From NCBI GenBank assembly GCA_947631965.1, contig CANRNL010000007.1:1-64000 (forward strand): a DNA stretch of 64,000 nt, written 5' to 3'. Below, piece after piece: positions 7,581 through 16,797 of this stretch. The stretch comes from an uncultured Clostridia bacterium (lineage in GTDB: Bacteria > Bacillota > Clostridia > Monoglobales > Monoglobaceae). Position numbers and translations under genes: made by a program. The notes under the pieces were generated by a model. That model saw only the letters and a list, made by a program, of their open reading frames with translations, searched no databases and was not told where the DNA came from. Position 1 is the first letter of the stretch; each line of letters begins with the position of its first letter.

Positions 7581-7624
7581 TATATCTATTTTTTCATTCT
7601 TCTTTTAGTCATAATATATCCTTC

Positions 7625-8119
7625 TTATTCAATATATTTGTAATAATACCACCCGTTCATTTCCATTTTGTATATCTCCCTCTCTCCGGAGGTTTCTTCA
7701 AATACAGGTTCATAATCACGACAATATAAAATACCGCAACTTGCCCCAAATGAAATCCATCTTTCAAAAAGAACGTAATTATTTTCTTTTAAAATAATTA
7801 AAAATCCCTTATCACGCAAATTAGACAGATAACTTTTTACTATTGCGGAGTTTTCCTCTATCCTATACTGACCATTACTTTCATAACACTTCATATTTTC
7901 AATATTATCACTATCAATCAGAACTTTATCGTATTGCATTTCTCGCAGATAATCGCCTATATATTGTAGTTCTGTTTGATTTTCTTGAAAAATTTTATTC
8001 ATTTTATTCTGGTTTGGCATTATTATACCATGTGGATAAATGAAACGGATAAAAGTCAATAATACGGCGACAATCATAAGCGATATAAAAGCTATAACCA
8101 CTATAATGTATTTTTTCAT
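7625..8119 (-). CDS. Hypothetical protein with one N-terminal membrane anchor
   Basis: I do not recognise this 164-residue protein. The first 28 residues are a positively charged start followed by a long hydrophobic stretch (IIVVIAFISLMIVAVLLTFI), so it is a signal anchor or uncleaved signal. The remaining 135 residues are polar, rich in Tyr, Glu and Asn, and probably extracytoplasmic. Its DNA is distinctly more AT-rich than neighbouring genes, the ribosome site is weak, and a 32-bp direct repeat flanks the gene. These features suggest recent insertion as a cassette, but that is inference. Confidence 0.6.
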   Translation of the reverse strand: MKKYIIVVIAFISLMIVAVLLTFIRFIYPHGIIMPNQNKMNKIFQENQTELQYIGDYLREMQYDKVLIDSDNIENMKCYESNGQYRIEENSAIVKSYLSNLRDKGFLIILKENNYVLFERWISFGASCGILYCRDYEPVFEETSGEREIYKMEMNGWYYYKYIE

Positions 8120-8176
8120 TTATAGTACACCGCCCTTTCTCTGTCATATGTGTTAGTTATCTCACGCATATACAAT

Positions 8177-8208
8177 AATAAGTTACCGCATTTTATTTCA
8201 AGATTTTT
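8177..8208. repeat. Direct repeat, right copy
   Basis: This is the partner of the 7548-7580 repeat. It lies just before the recG stop and differs at two positions. Confidence 0.75.
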
Positions 8209-8220
8209 CGGATTATATCT

Positions 8221-10254
8221 CTAATTAAGCACCGTTTCCGCAAACTTTTCCTCGACCTTTTCGCGCAAAGCGGGATGCTCCTTAAGGTCTGGGTCTGCGT
8301 CGAGTATCTCCCTCGCCGCGGTCTGTGCCTCCTTTAAAACATCCATATCGGTATAGAAATTCGCAATTTTCATATTCGGAAGTCCGTGCTGGCGCGTTCC
8401 GAACATTTCGCCCGGTCCGCGTATCTGTAAATCCTTTTCCGAAATTTCAAATCCGTCGTCTGTCTCACACATTATTTTCATTCGCTCTCCCGCAACGCCT
8501 CCGGTATTTTCGCAAAAGAGTATGCAGTAAGAACGCCGCTCGCCGCGCCCGACGCGTCCGCGAAGCTGGTGGAGCTGTGAAAGTCCGAATCGTTCCGCGC
8601 TTTCGACTATCATAATCGACGCGTTCGGAACGTCAACTCCGACCTCGATAACGGTCGTCGACACCAGAATCTGCGTTTCTCCGCGTATAAAGCGGTGCAT
8701 AACCTCGTCCTTCTCCGCCGCTTTCATCCTTCCGTGGATAATGTCGATATTAAATTTGCCGAGTATGCCTTTCTTCAAATGCTCCGCATACTCCACCGCC
8801 GACTTTGCGTCAAGCACATCCGACTCCTCGACAAGCGGGCAAACTATGTACGCCTGGCCGCCGCTCTCCAGCTCTTTTTCGACCATAAGCTCCACCCTGC
8901 GGCGCATCTTCTCGTTTGCCGTATACGTCGCCACCCTTTTTCTGCCGGGCGGCAGCTCGTCGATAACCGACACGTCAAGGTCGCCGTACAGCACGAGCGA
9001 AAGTGTGCGGGGTATCGGGGTCGCCGTCATAACGAGAGTATGTATGTTCGCGCCCTTATCCGACAGCGCGGCGCGCTGACGCACTCCGAAGCGGTGCTGT
9101 TCGTCGGTCACCGCAAGCACGAGATTTTCAAAGTCGACATTTTCGGTCAAAAGCGCGTGTGTTCCGACCGCGATTTTAGCCTCGCCCGAACGTATCAGCT
9201 CCAGATTTTCGCGCTTTTCCTTTGCCTTTTGCCCGCCGCTCATAAAAGCGACCTTAACGCCGTACGGCTCAAACATCTCTTTAAGCGCTCTGAAATGCTG
9301 CTCCGCCAGTATTTCGGTCGGAGCCATAAGCGCGGCCTGGTATCCGCAAGACGCGACCTCAAACATAGCCGCCGCCGCAACCACCGTCTTTCCGGAGCCC
9401 ACGTCTCCCTGAACGAGGCGGTTCATAGGCACCGTCTTTTTGAGGTCGCCGCATATCTCGTTTATAACGCGCTTTTGCGCGCCCGTAAGACTGAATTTCA
9501 GCCCCGCCGCAAAGGTACGCACCGCCCGAACGTCGTTGACGGCGGTCGCGCGCCCTTCCTCCTTCGGCACAGCGGAGAGAAGTATCCCCGTCTGCAAAAT
9601 CAGAAATTCCTCAAAAACCAGCCTGCGGCGCGCCCGCGAAAAAATCTCAAAGTCGCGCGGGAAGTGGATATTTTGCACCGCGGACCGCACATCGATAAGG
9701 TTATACCTCTGCTCTGTTTCGCTTGGTATTATGTTAACAAGCGGTTCGTCCACCACCCGCCACGCGTTCTCGACAGCCTCGCGTATATTACGCTGGGGGA
9801 GGGCGTTCACCGTGGAATAAATCGGTATGATTTTACCTGTTTTCCCGCCGCCCTCGCGGTCTATAACCGGATTTATCATCTCATAGGCAAAGCCCGATTG
9901 CACGACCTTGCCGCAAAATATAAACTCGCCGCCCTGCGAGAGAGTTTTTTCGACATACGGCGCGTTGAACCAGACGAGCTTTAACATTCCGCTCCCGTCG
10001 CTGACCGCCGTCTGCACCACCTGCATACGCCGTGCCGAGCGGAAGCGGCGCACTCCGCCTGCCACGGTTCCCTTAACGCACACTACCTCTCCCGCCGAAA
10101 TATCCGAAATTGCCATAACCGAAGAACGGTCCTCATAACCGCGCGGAAAATAGGCGAGCAAGTCGCCTATCGTGTGTATTCCGAGCCTTGCAAAAAGCTC
10201 CGCTCTTTTTTCACCTATCCCCTTCAGGTATCGGATATTATCGCTCAGCTTCAT
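8221..10254 (-). CDS. recG: ATP-dependent DNA helicase RecG
   Basis: The 677-residue length is typical. An N-terminal wedge/OB-fold region (about residues 50-150) precedes a superfamily 2 helicase core. The core has Walker A GDVGSGKT, a DEQH box (VTDEQHRFG), TATPIPRTL motif III and the QLRGRVGRG motif VI. RecG remodels stalled replication forks and Holliday junctions in the cytoplasm. AAGGGG lies before the ATG. It follows the Asp23 gene by 18 bp and is probably cotranscribed with it. Confidence 0.97.
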   Translation of the reverse strand: MKLSDNIRYLKGIGEKRAELFARLGIHTIGDLLAYFPRGYEDRSSVMAISDISAGEVVCVKGTVAGGVRRFRSARRMQVVQTAVSDGSGMLKLVWFNAPYVEKTLSQGGEFIFCGKVVQSGFAYEMINPVIDREGGGKTGKIIPIYSTVNALPQRNIREAVENAWRVVDEPLVNIIPSETEQRYNLIDVRSAVQNIHFPRDFEIFSRARRRLVFEEFLILQTGILLSAVPKEEGRATAVNDVRAVRTFAAGLKFSLTGAQKRVINEICGDLKKTVPMNRLVQGDVGSGKTVVAAAAMFEVASCGYQAALMAPTEILAEQHFRALKEMFEPYGVKVAFMSGGQKAKEKRENLELIRSGEAKIAVGTHALLTENVDFENLVLAVTDEQHRFGVRQRAALSDKGANIHTLVMTATPIPRTLSLVLYGDLDVSVIDELPPGRKRVATYTANEKMRRRVELMVEKELESGGQAYIVCPLVEESDVLDAKSAVEYAEHLKKGILGKFNIDIIHGRMKAAEKDEVMHRFIRGETQILVSTTVIEVGVDVPNASIMIVESAERFGLSQLHQLRGRVGRGERRSYCILFCENTGGVAGERMKIMCETDDGFEISEKDLQIRGPGEMFGTRQHGLPNMKIANFYTDMDVLKEAQTAAREILDADPDLKEHPALREKVEEKFAETVLN

Positions 10255-10272
10255 TTATTTACCCCTTGACGC

Positions 10273-10599
10273 TCAAACGCTGATATTGTTTATGTCCAAA
10301 AATATTTTTAAATTTTCAACGCCCGCAAACTCCGCGACGCGCTCCCTTATCAGCCTTGAAAGCTCAGCGCTCACGTCGCCCGCGTTCGCGCCGTAGCGCA
10401 TTGTTATACCGAATCTTATTTCAAACGCGCCGTCCTTGGTCGTTACCTTGAGAGCGCGTCCGCCGTTTTTGCATTTTTGCGTACCGTTCGTTATCTCCGA
10501 AATTTTGTCGCACTCCTTCGCCGCCATATACGCCACCTGACCTACCGCCTCGTTCGGTATTTTTATCGTTCCTTTTCCGTTGCTGATTATAACTGCCAT
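10273..10599 (-). CDS. Asp23/Gls24 family protein
   Basis: This 108-residue protein has the compact alpha/beta layout and conserved elements of the Asp23/Gls24 (COG1302) family, including IPNEAVGQVAYMAA near the start and RFGITMRYG. In Firmicutes these proteins are linked to envelope stress or to the fatty-acid/thiamine (AccB-NusB) neighbourhood, with no known enzymatic activity. An AGGAGG site is well spaced. Here it sits between the SbcC-like gene and recG, as in some Clostridia where an Asp23 protein is near recG. Confidence 0.85.
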   Translation of the reverse strand: MAVIISNGKGTIKIPNEAVGQVAYMAAKECDKISEITNGTQKCKNGGRALKVTTKDGAFEIRFGITMRYGANAGDVSAELSRLIRERVAEFAGVENLKIFLDINNISV

Positions 10600-10611
10600 T
10601 TCTGTCTCCTC

Positions 10612-12678
10612 CTAAATTTTTATAATATTTACTCCGCCGAGATGCTCGGCGGTTTTTGCGTCTCTCTCGTGACAAGTGAACATTATTATCTGCATTTCCT
10701 CCGACAACTCTTTGAGAAGTCCTATTGTGTTTTCGGCGCGCTCGTCGTCATACTGAGCGCATATATCGTCGGCTATCATAACTATATTATCGCCGCATAT
10801 AAGCTTTGCGATTCCCAGCCTTAACGCTATGTATATCTGTTCGTATGTTCCCGTACTCAGCGCCGACGCGTACTGGAGCGAGCCGTCCGCACACACCAGT
10901 CTGAGCTTATAGTCGTTTGAAACTCTGGCTTCGGTATACTTTCCGCCCGTAATTTTTTCAAGGCGCGAATTTACCATATTGTTGAGTACGGTGCCGAACG
11001 AGCCGCGCACCTCCTCAAACGCCGCGTCAATCTCGCGTCCCGCCGTTTCGAGCGCTTCAAGCCTCGAAGAAAACATTTCCAGTTCCTCGTCCAGCGTACG
11101 AATTTCGCAGTCTATATCGCTCACCGACGCGGACGGGGCGTTCTCTATTTCAAAACTTAATTTCCTTATTTTTCGGTCAAGCTCATCGCGCTCCGCGCCG
11201 AGCCTTTCAAGCGTTTCCGCCGCCCGCGCTATATCCTCCTCCGACACATCAAGTCCGTCCTTGAGAGCGCACACCCGCTCCGCTACCTCTTCCGCATCCC
11301 TGCCGTTTAGGAGGCTCGCGTAGCTGTTCTCTTTTACTTCCAGAACCGCCCTTAGCTTTATATATTCACGGTGCCTTGCACGAAGGTCTTCAATGCAGGA
11401 CGCGCCGAGCCTTTCAAGCTCGCTGTCCAACTCCGCGCAGAGCGACACCAGTTCGCTTTTCGCTTCATCCGTCTCGGATTTGATACGCTCGATTTCGGAT
11501 TGAAGCTCCTCGCGCTTTGCCGCCGCCTCAATCTTTTTTTTGCGCGTTGACACAAAAACCGCGGCGCACGAAAAAGCCGCCATAGCGCCCGCAGCGCAAA
11601 GAAGATACAGCGGTTTGCCGAACATAGCGCCGAAAACTATTCCGAGTACGACAAGAAGTACCGCAAGACCGCCCAACAACGCCATAGCTAACATCGGCTT
11701 TGCGTCCTTGCCGTCGCCGAACTTTTCCGCGCGGGTGCGAAGCTCTGTCAAATCGCGCTCCTTGTCCGCTATGTCCGAAAGCTCCCTTATCCTTGCTGCC
11801 TTTTGTTCGAGCCTGCGGCTTTCTTCCTCGTCAAAGCCGTCAAACGCCGTCATCAGCGGATTTTTACGCAGAGCGTCTATATCCTCGCCGAGCTGCGCCA
11901 AAAGCTCGCCTTCCTTGATTTCCGCAATATCGTTACGCCGTCTTTCCAGCGCACCGACGCGCTTTATCTCATCCGACAGTTCCGGTTCCCGCTCCCTGAG
12001 TCGGGCAAGCTCACCGCGCTTTGCGGCAAGCTGCTCTTCCAGACGCTTCGCGGAAAAACGCTCCTCGATAAGAGCGTTTTTGCGCTCGTTCAAATTGTCG
12101 ATAACGCCCGATGAGTACGCTTTGTTTTTCGCTTTAAGTCGGCGTTTTGCCCGCTCGATAGCCGAAGCCGCGCCCTCGGCGGACACATCCTCGTTTCCGG
12201 AGGTCGAGAGATTTATAAGGCGCGCCGTTATCTCCTCGTCCGCACCCTCGGTAACAACGCCGCCCTGCTTTATATAGGCGGTTTTTAAAAAGACGTTTTC
12301 GCTCACACCGAACAATTTTTCACCCGCGTCCGAGGGTCTTATGTCAAACAATTCCTCGCCGCTCACCGCGTCTGACGCTGAAAATTTGTCCGACGACGCG
12401 GTTTTGCCGAACGTGCGCCTTATCTCTATTTCGCGTCCGTCCATCAGTATACCGACAGAGCCTGACATATTTCCGCCGCTCCACGGCATATATCTTTTTC
12501 TGTCCGCCTTTTCCGAGCTGTTTTTCAGACCGTAAAAAATGGCGTGTATAAACGAACGTATGGTGGACTTGCCGCTCTCGTTCTTTCCGTAAATCACATT
12601 AAGACCGTCTTTAAGCTCGATTTGCTTATCCGATATTCCGCCGTAGCTGTCTATTTTAACTCGCTTTATGCTCAGCAT
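10612..12678 (-). CDS. SbcC/YhaN-like SMC-type ATPase
   Basis: The 688-residue protein has an N-terminal P-loop (YGKNESGKST) and two long charged heptad stretches suggesting a coiled coil. A hydrophobic pair of helices (MALLGGLAVLLVVLGIVFG) sits in the middle. A C-terminal ABC signature-like and Walker B region (IVMIADD) completes the ATPase. It resembles YhaN and SbcC, the partners of a Mre11-like nuclease in DNA-end processing. The start overlaps the stop of the upstream nuclease gene by seven bases, so the two are translationally coupled. The internal membrane-like hairpin is a YhaN trait and separates it from classical SbcC. Confidence 0.8.
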   Translation of the reverse strand: MLSIKRVKIDSYGGISDKQIELKDGLNVIYGKNESGKSTIRSFIHAIFYGLKNSSEKADRKRYMPWSGGNMSGSVGILMDGREIEIRRTFGKTASSDKFSASDAVSGEELFDIRPSDAGEKLFGVSENVFLKTAYIKQGGVVTEGADEEITARLINLSTSGNEDVSAEGAASAIERAKRRLKAKNKAYSSGVIDNLNERKNALIEERFSAKRLEEQLAAKRGELARLREREPELSDEIKRVGALERRRNDIAEIKEGELLAQLGEDIDALRKNPLMTAFDGFDEEESRRLEQKAARIRELSDIADKERDLTELRTRAEKFGDGKDAKPMLAMALLGGLAVLLVVLGIVFGAMFGKPLYLLCAAGAMAAFSCAAVFVSTRKKKIEAAAKREELQSEIERIKSETDEAKSELVSLCAELDSELERLGASCIEDLRARHREYIKLRAVLEVKENSYASLLNGRDAEEVAERVCALKDGLDVSEEDIARAAETLERLGAERDELDRKIRKLSFEIENAPSASVSDIDCEIRTLDEELEMFSSRLEALETAGREIDAAFEEVRGSFGTVLNNMVNSRLEKITGGKYTEARVSNDYKLRLVCADGSLQYASALSTGTYEQIYIALRLGIAKLICGDNIVMIADDICAQYDDERAENTIGLLKELSEEMQIIMFTCHERDAKTAEHLGGVNIIKI

Positions 12679-13781
12679 ACTTCCACCTCGCCCCCATTCA
12701 TAGCCTCAACGCCGTACCGCAGAGCCAGCTCATATCTCTCCCGCTCCTCGCCGCTCGACGCATCTATTTTGGAGAGCATATTCCTGACAAAAATTCCGCG
12801 CAAGCCGTTCTCCGAAGCCAGCTCCCGATAGTCTATGTCAAGCTCGCTCTCGTCGCGAAGCTCGATATACGAAAACGTCTCGCCGAGCCGCTTTGAAAGC
12901 AAACCGACGCTCAGCTTAACGTCGGGCGAAAGTCTGCCGCGCAAAATTATTCTTATTCTGTCACGGGTTTTGTCATACTCGGACGCGGCGGACAAAGCTC
13001 TCTCGTATATCTCCTCAAAATCGTTCGCGCCGCCTATGTCGACCTCCAAAATTTCAAATCGGCTCTCGCAAGTCGGCACAAATTCAAGCTCCGCGCCGCC
13101 GCGATGCACCTCGCCGACAATGATTCCGTGTTCGCCAAGCTCGTCAAAGCCCCGCCCCTGCGGAGAACCGGGGTAAGCATAGCTTACCGTACCCGCCTTT
13201 TTAACGCCGGAGTGCTTATGTATGTGGCCGAGAGCTACATAGTCCATTTTGCAGCTTTCGAGAAATTTTTCCGAAATGGGATTGTAACGCGACGAAGCGG
13301 CTCCCGCGTCGCCGTGAATCAGCAAAATATTCGCCATATCGGGAGCAACCGATAAATCCGCATTGCCGTCCAAAAGGGGCGCTTCGGCGTATTCGCCGCC
13401 GAACGAAATTCCGTGGATGCGCAGGTTCAAATCCTCCAAATCCACATATTCAAGCTCGGTGCCGAATACGCGGACATTTTCGCTCCACCGGATTTTTTGA
13501 TATACCGGATACGGGTCGTGATTGCCCGCAACAATAAAGATTCGCTTATCTCCAAGCTCGGAAAATTTGCGGTTTATAAAGCGCAGCGTATCCTCCGACA
13601 CGTTCGCGCCGTCAAACAAATCGCCCGCAATCAAAAGTACGTCGGCTTCTTTTGCAATATCCGCAATTTTTGAAAACACCTGCCTCAGTCCAAGGCGCGC
13701 AAGCGCCGCCTCTTCCTTTGAGAAGCGCGCCGTGAACGGCGTGTCAAAGTGCATATCCGCAAAGTGAACTATTTTCGCCAA
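12672..13781 (-). CDS. SbcD/YhaO-like DNA repair metallophosphoesterase
   Basis: The product has the calcineurin-like phosphoesterase motifs of Mre11/SbcD nucleases: FADMHFD, LLIAGDLFDG, VAGNHD and ALGHIHKH. Length is about 369 residues. With the SMC-type partner it should form a nuclease-ATPase complex that processes DNA ends or hairpins. The track starts at a GTG inside the ribosome site. GGAG is eight bases from a TTG that gives MAKIVHFADMHFD, so that start is preferred. It is the first gene of the unit and has a SigA promoter just upstream. Confidence 0.85.
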   Translation of the reverse strand: MAKIVHFADMHFDTPFTARFSKEEAALARLGLRQVFSKIADIAKEADVLLIAGDLFDGANVSEDTLRFINRKFSELGDKRIFIVAGNHDPYPVYQKIRWSENVRVFGTELEYVDLEDLNLRIHGISFGGEYAEAPLLDGNADLSVAPDMANILLIHGDAGAASSRYNPISEKFLESCKMDYVALGHIHKHSGVKKAGTVSYAYPGSPQGRGFDELGEHGIIVGEVHRGGAELEFVPTCESRFEILEVDIGGANDFEEIYERALSAASEYDKTRDRIRIILRGRLSPDVKLSVGLLSKRLGETFSYIELRDESELDIDYRELASENGLRGIFVRNMLSKIDASSGEERERYELALRYGVEAMNGGEVEVC

Positions 13782-13814
13782 ATTTATCACTCCAATTTTT
13801 GCCCTATATGTATT

Positions 13815-13843
13815 ATTGTACCACTAAAGTAATATTATTTCAA
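13815..13843 (-). promoter_or_regulatory. Promoter of the SbcD-SbcC-Asp23-recG unit
   Basis: TTGAAA (13838-13843) and TACAAT (13815-13820) lie on the minus strand with a 17-bp spacer. Confidence 0.65.
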
Positions 13844-13872
13844 TTTTTATTTATAAAAATAAAAAACAAAGT

Positions 13873-13908
13873 AAAAAAGTGCGCCGCTCAAACCTGCGGC
13901 GGCGCACT
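13873..13908 (-). terminator. Terminator of yebC
   Basis: The 10-bp stem AGTGCGCCGC/GCGGCGCACT is followed on the minus strand by a run of T residues. It lies about 20 bp after the yebC stop. Confidence 0.85.
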
Positions 13909-13929
13909 GTAAATTTATTTGTTAAAATT

Positions 13930-14676
13930 TTACTCCTCGTACTCCTCGTCGGGCTCATCCCATGAATGATAGACGTTTTGAACGTCGTCGTTATCTTCGA
14001 GCATCTCTATGAGCTTTCTCATATTCTTTACGTCGTCCTCGTTTGTAAGCTGAGTGAGCGTTTGGGGTATGTAGCTGATTTCAGCCTGTGCAAATGTGTA
14101 CCCCTTTTCCTCCAACGCCTCGCGCGTAGCACTGAAATTTTCGGGTGAGGTCGTTATCTCGTAGCACTCTTCTTCGGAGGTCATATCGTCCGCGCCGCAG
14201 TCGAGCGCGTCCATCATTATGGTGTCCTCGTCGATACCGTCGGCTTTTTCAACCACGATAACGCCCTTGCGGTCAAACATAAAGCTGACGCAGCCGTTTT
14301 GTCCGAGGTTGCCGCCGTACTTGTCGAAGTAGTGGCGCAGGTCGCCGGCAGTCCTGTTTTTATTGTCGCTGAGCGTTTCAACCATTACAGCTACTCCGCT
14401 CGGACCGTAGCCCTCATACACCATTTCGACATAGTCGTTTCCGCCCGCTTCTCCTGCCGCTTTCTTTATACTGCGCTGTATGGTATCGTTCGGCATATTG
14501 TTGGACTTTGCCTTTGCGATAGCGTCGCGCAGTTTTGAGTTGTTGGCAGGGTCGGGACCGCCCTCTTTAACGGCGACCGCAAGCTCTCTGCCTATCTTCG
14601 TGAAAACCTTTCCTCTCTGAGCGTCTATCGCGCCCTTTTTGCGTTTAATGGTTGCCCATTTTGAATGTCCCGACAT
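13930..14676 (-). CDS. yebC: YebC/PmpR family (TACO1-like) protein
   Basis: The 248-residue product has the standard YebC start ([18 protein letters not shown]), the conserved [11 protein letters not shown] core and an acidic tail. Members were described as transcription regulators. More recent work links the family to ribosome function at proline stretches, which would suit a genome with long proline-rich repeat proteins; that link is inference. AGGAGG precedes the ATG. A clear terminator follows. Confidence 0.95.
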   Translation of the reverse strand: MSGHSKWATIKRKKGAIDAQRGKVFTKIGRELAVAVKEGGPDPANNSKLRDAIAKAKSNNMPNDTIQRSIKKAAGEAGGNDYVEMVYEGYGPSGVAVMVETLSDNKNRTAGDLRHYFDKYGGNLGQNGCVSFMFDRKGVIVVEKADGIDEDTIMMDALDCGADDMTSEEECYEITTSPENFSATREALEEKGYTFAQAEISYIPQTLTQLTNEDDVKNMRKLIEMLEDNDDVQNVYHSWDEPDEEYEE

Positions 14677-14700
14677 TCTTTTTCCTCCTCGTAATTTCTG

Positions 14701-15612
14701 TTATTTAGCTGTTTTGCCGTCACTGTCCGTCAGAATTGCCTTTAAGCTCGCGGCAAGACCCGCAAGTCCCTGTATTTCGGACGGAATAATAATCTTTGTG
14801 GCTTTGCCGTCCGCCGCCTTTTCAAACGCTTCAAGGCTCTTTATGGCAACGACCGACTCTACCGGATTAGCCTCGTTGAGCAGCTTCAAGCCCTCGGCGG
14901 TAGCTCTTTGAACCTTCAAAATAGCCTCCGCCTCGCCTTCCGCCTCGCGGATAGCCGCCTCTTTTTTCGCCTCGGCGTTCAAAATAGCGGACTCCTTTTG
15001 TCCTTCCGCCACAAGTATGGCTGACTTTTTCTCGCCTTCGGCAATCAAAATGGCTTCGCGCCTCTCGCGCTCCGCTTTCATCTGTTTTTCCATCGCTTCC
15101 TGAATACCGCGCGGAGGTATGATGTTTTTAAGCTCGACACGGTTGACCTTTATGCCCCAAGGGTCGGTAGCCTCGTCCAGGATAGAACGCATCTTTGTGT
15201 TAATGGTATCTCTCGAAGTCAGCGTTTCGTCAAGCTCCAAATCGCCGATTATATTTCGGAGCGTCGTCGCGGTCAAATTTTCAATCGCGGACATCGGGCG
15301 CTCAACGCCGTAAGCATAGAGCTTGGGGTCGGTAATCTGAAAATATACCACGGTGTCTATCTGCATCGTTACGTTATCCTTTGTTATAACGGGCTGCGGC
15401 TCAAAATCCACGACCTGCTCTTTGAGCGTTACCTTCTTCGCAACTCTCTCGATTATCGGAATTTTAAAGTGAAGTCCCACGCCCCACGACGCGGAGTATG
15501 CGCCGAGCCTCTCAACAATGTAGCTGTGCGCCTGCGGTACTATCTGCACGTTTTTGACAATAATAATCAGCGCAATTATCGCGATTATAATTAAAAAAAT
15601 AATTCCTGCCAT
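14701..15612 (-). CDS. SPFH/Band 7 stomatin-like membrane protein (QmcA type)
   Basis: A single N-terminal membrane helix (GIIFLIIIAIIALIIIV) precedes an SPFH domain (about residues 25-190, with VVDFEPQPVITKDNV and NIIPPRGIQEAMEKQM). A coiled region with repeated AEG/EA motifs follows (AILIAEGEKKSAILVAEG). Such proteins form large membrane-bound cages or rafts that scaffold proteases and other membrane proteins. It lies 49 bp downstream of an NfeD-family gene, the usual partner, and the two are probably an operon. Confidence 0.92.
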   Translation of the reverse strand: MAGIIFLIIIAIIALIIIVKNVQIVPQAHSYIVERLGAYSASWGVGLHFKIPIIERVAKKVTLKEQVVDFEPQPVITKDNVTMQIDTVVYFQITDPKLYAYGVERPMSAIENLTATTLRNIIGDLELDETLTSRDTINTKMRSILDEATDPWGIKVNRVELKNIIPPRGIQEAMEKQMKAERERREAILIAEGEKKSAILVAEGQKESAILNAEAKKEAAIREAEGEAEAILKVQRATAEGLKLLNEANPVESVVAIKSLEAFEKAADGKATKIIIPSEIQGLAGLAASLKAILTDSDGKTAK

Positions 15613-15661
15613 TTTTATATCACCTCATATAATTTGTTATAATTTTCAATACGGATTAAAA

Positions 15662-16147
15662 CTATGCGCGGTTTGCCGCGCTCTCTCTTTCGCCCGTTTG
15701 GGCATTTTCGGCTTCGAGCCTGTGCACAATCGCTTTAACGCCCGCCAGTCCTACTATTTCCACTCTTTCGCCGACCTCTATAACCTCGCCGTTTTCGGCG
15801 CGCGCAGACCATTCCTGACCCATAACCTTGATTTGACCGCCGCCGCTTATCGGGTCGAGCTTCACCGTGACGATTCCGCTTGCTCCGATTACGCGGTCTG
15901 CGTTCGTCGGGCTTATCTTGGCTCTTGTGATTTTTCGCACAAACGGCTTTGTGACCGCGAGCAGTATGCCCGAAACAACCACAAACACCGCGACTTGAAT
16001 TATTATATTTTGCGGAGCCGCCACAGCCGCGAACGCCGCGGCAACCGCTCCGGCGGCGAACCAAACCGTAACGAGCTGAACGGTGGCCGCCTCTATGATA
16101 AGAAGTATGACTGCCGCCGCAATCCATAAAATAACAGGTACAGACAT
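15662..16147 (-). CDS. NfeD-family membrane protein
   Basis: The 161-residue protein has two to three N-terminal hydrophobic segments (ILWIAAAVILLIIEAA, FAAGAVAAAFAAVAA) and a C-terminal OB-fold domain (about residues 85-150, with GQIKVMGQEWSARAENG). This is the short NfeD1b form that accompanies SPFH proteins and probably regulates assembly of the SPFH scaffold. GAGAGGTG lies before the ATG. It is the first gene of the two-gene unit. Confidence 0.88.
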   Translation of the reverse strand: MSVPVILWIAAAVILLIIEAATVQLVTVWFAAGAVAAAFAAVAAPQNIIIQVAVFVVVSGILLAVTKPFVRKITRAKISPTNADRVIGASGIVTVKLDPISGGGQIKVMGQEWSARAENGEVIEVGERVEIVGLAGVKAIVHRLEAENAQTGERESAANRA

Positions 16148-16204
16148 AAATCTTCACCTCTCTCAAAATTTAAATATCGATAAAAACGCCGATATTTTTA
16201 ATTA

Positions 16205-16232
16205 AAAAGGGCAAACAGCCGTCTGCCCTTTT
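16205..16232 (-). terminator. Terminator after the S1-domain gene
   Basis: AAAAGGGCA/TGCCCTTTT form a 9-bp stem with a T-run on the minus strand, 22 bp past the stop codon. Confidence 0.7.
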
Positions 16233-16254
16233 GTTTTCAATTAAAATATCGAAA

Positions 16255-16716
16255 CTAAAATGTGCGCTTATAACCGCCGCTTCGCTTATTTTCGGCACTC
16301 CTTTTTAAAGACTGCATTTTATCGTCGCTGTCCTGCTTAAATCTCGACAACATATTCTCAAATGATGTGTCCGAATTATCGCGGGTTATGGAAAAATCGG
16401 TTATCTCGGAGCGGAACGGAACGCTGCTCTTTTGCTTATGCCCCTTATTTTTACCGCTCTTTTGATGCTCGTGTTCGCCGTTTTCGGCCGCGCGTCTTAT
16501 AGAAAGGCTCATCTTACCGTTCTCTTCGGCGCTTATAACCTTTACCGTAACCTCCTGACCGACCTTTAAATAATTCTTTACATCATCAACATACTCGGTT
16601 GAAATTTCCGAAATATGTACCAGACCCGTCACTCCGCGCTCAATCTCAACAAATGCTCCGAATGCCGCAATACCGGTCACCTTACCTTTGACGATTGAGC
16701 CAACTTCTATTTGCAT
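16255..16716 (-). CDS. yabR: S1 RNA-binding domain protein (YabR-like)
   Basis: A single S1 domain fills residues 1-75 (VGSIVKGKVTGIAAFGAFVE, GLVHISEIS, SLSIRRA). A charged, probably disordered tail follows. The length of about 153 residues fits the YabR/general stress protein 13 group that binds RNA or ribosomes. The track begins at a TTG three codons earlier. ATG gives MQIEVGS, as in relatives, although the TTG has a better-spaced GGAG, so the start is uncertain. It is last in the yabP-yabQ-divIC-yabR order known from Bacillus. Confidence 0.85.
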   Translation of the reverse strand: MQIEVGSIVKGKVTGIAAFGAFVEIERGVTGLVHISEISTEYVDDVKNYLKVGQEVTVKVISAEENGKMSLSIRRAAENGEHEHQKSGKNKGHKQKSSVPFRSEITDFSITRDNSDTSFENMLSRFKQDSDDKMQSLKRSAENKRSGGYKRTF

Positions 16717-16797
16717 ACTCTGCAATTTCCTCTCCGGCTTAAAAAATCAAAGCCACATAAATTTATTAAAAGTGAATTATTTTCTGCTTAAAAACTC

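Noticed and set aside
8695-9984. 429-residue plus-strand ORF opposite recG
   Set aside because: It is fully antisense to a well-supported gene and has biased Arg/His-rich composition typical of a shadow frame.
11540-12277. 245-residue plus-strand ORF opposite the SbcC-like gene
   Set aside because: Its Ser/Arg/Ala-rich sequence mirrors the coiled-coil codons of the real gene.
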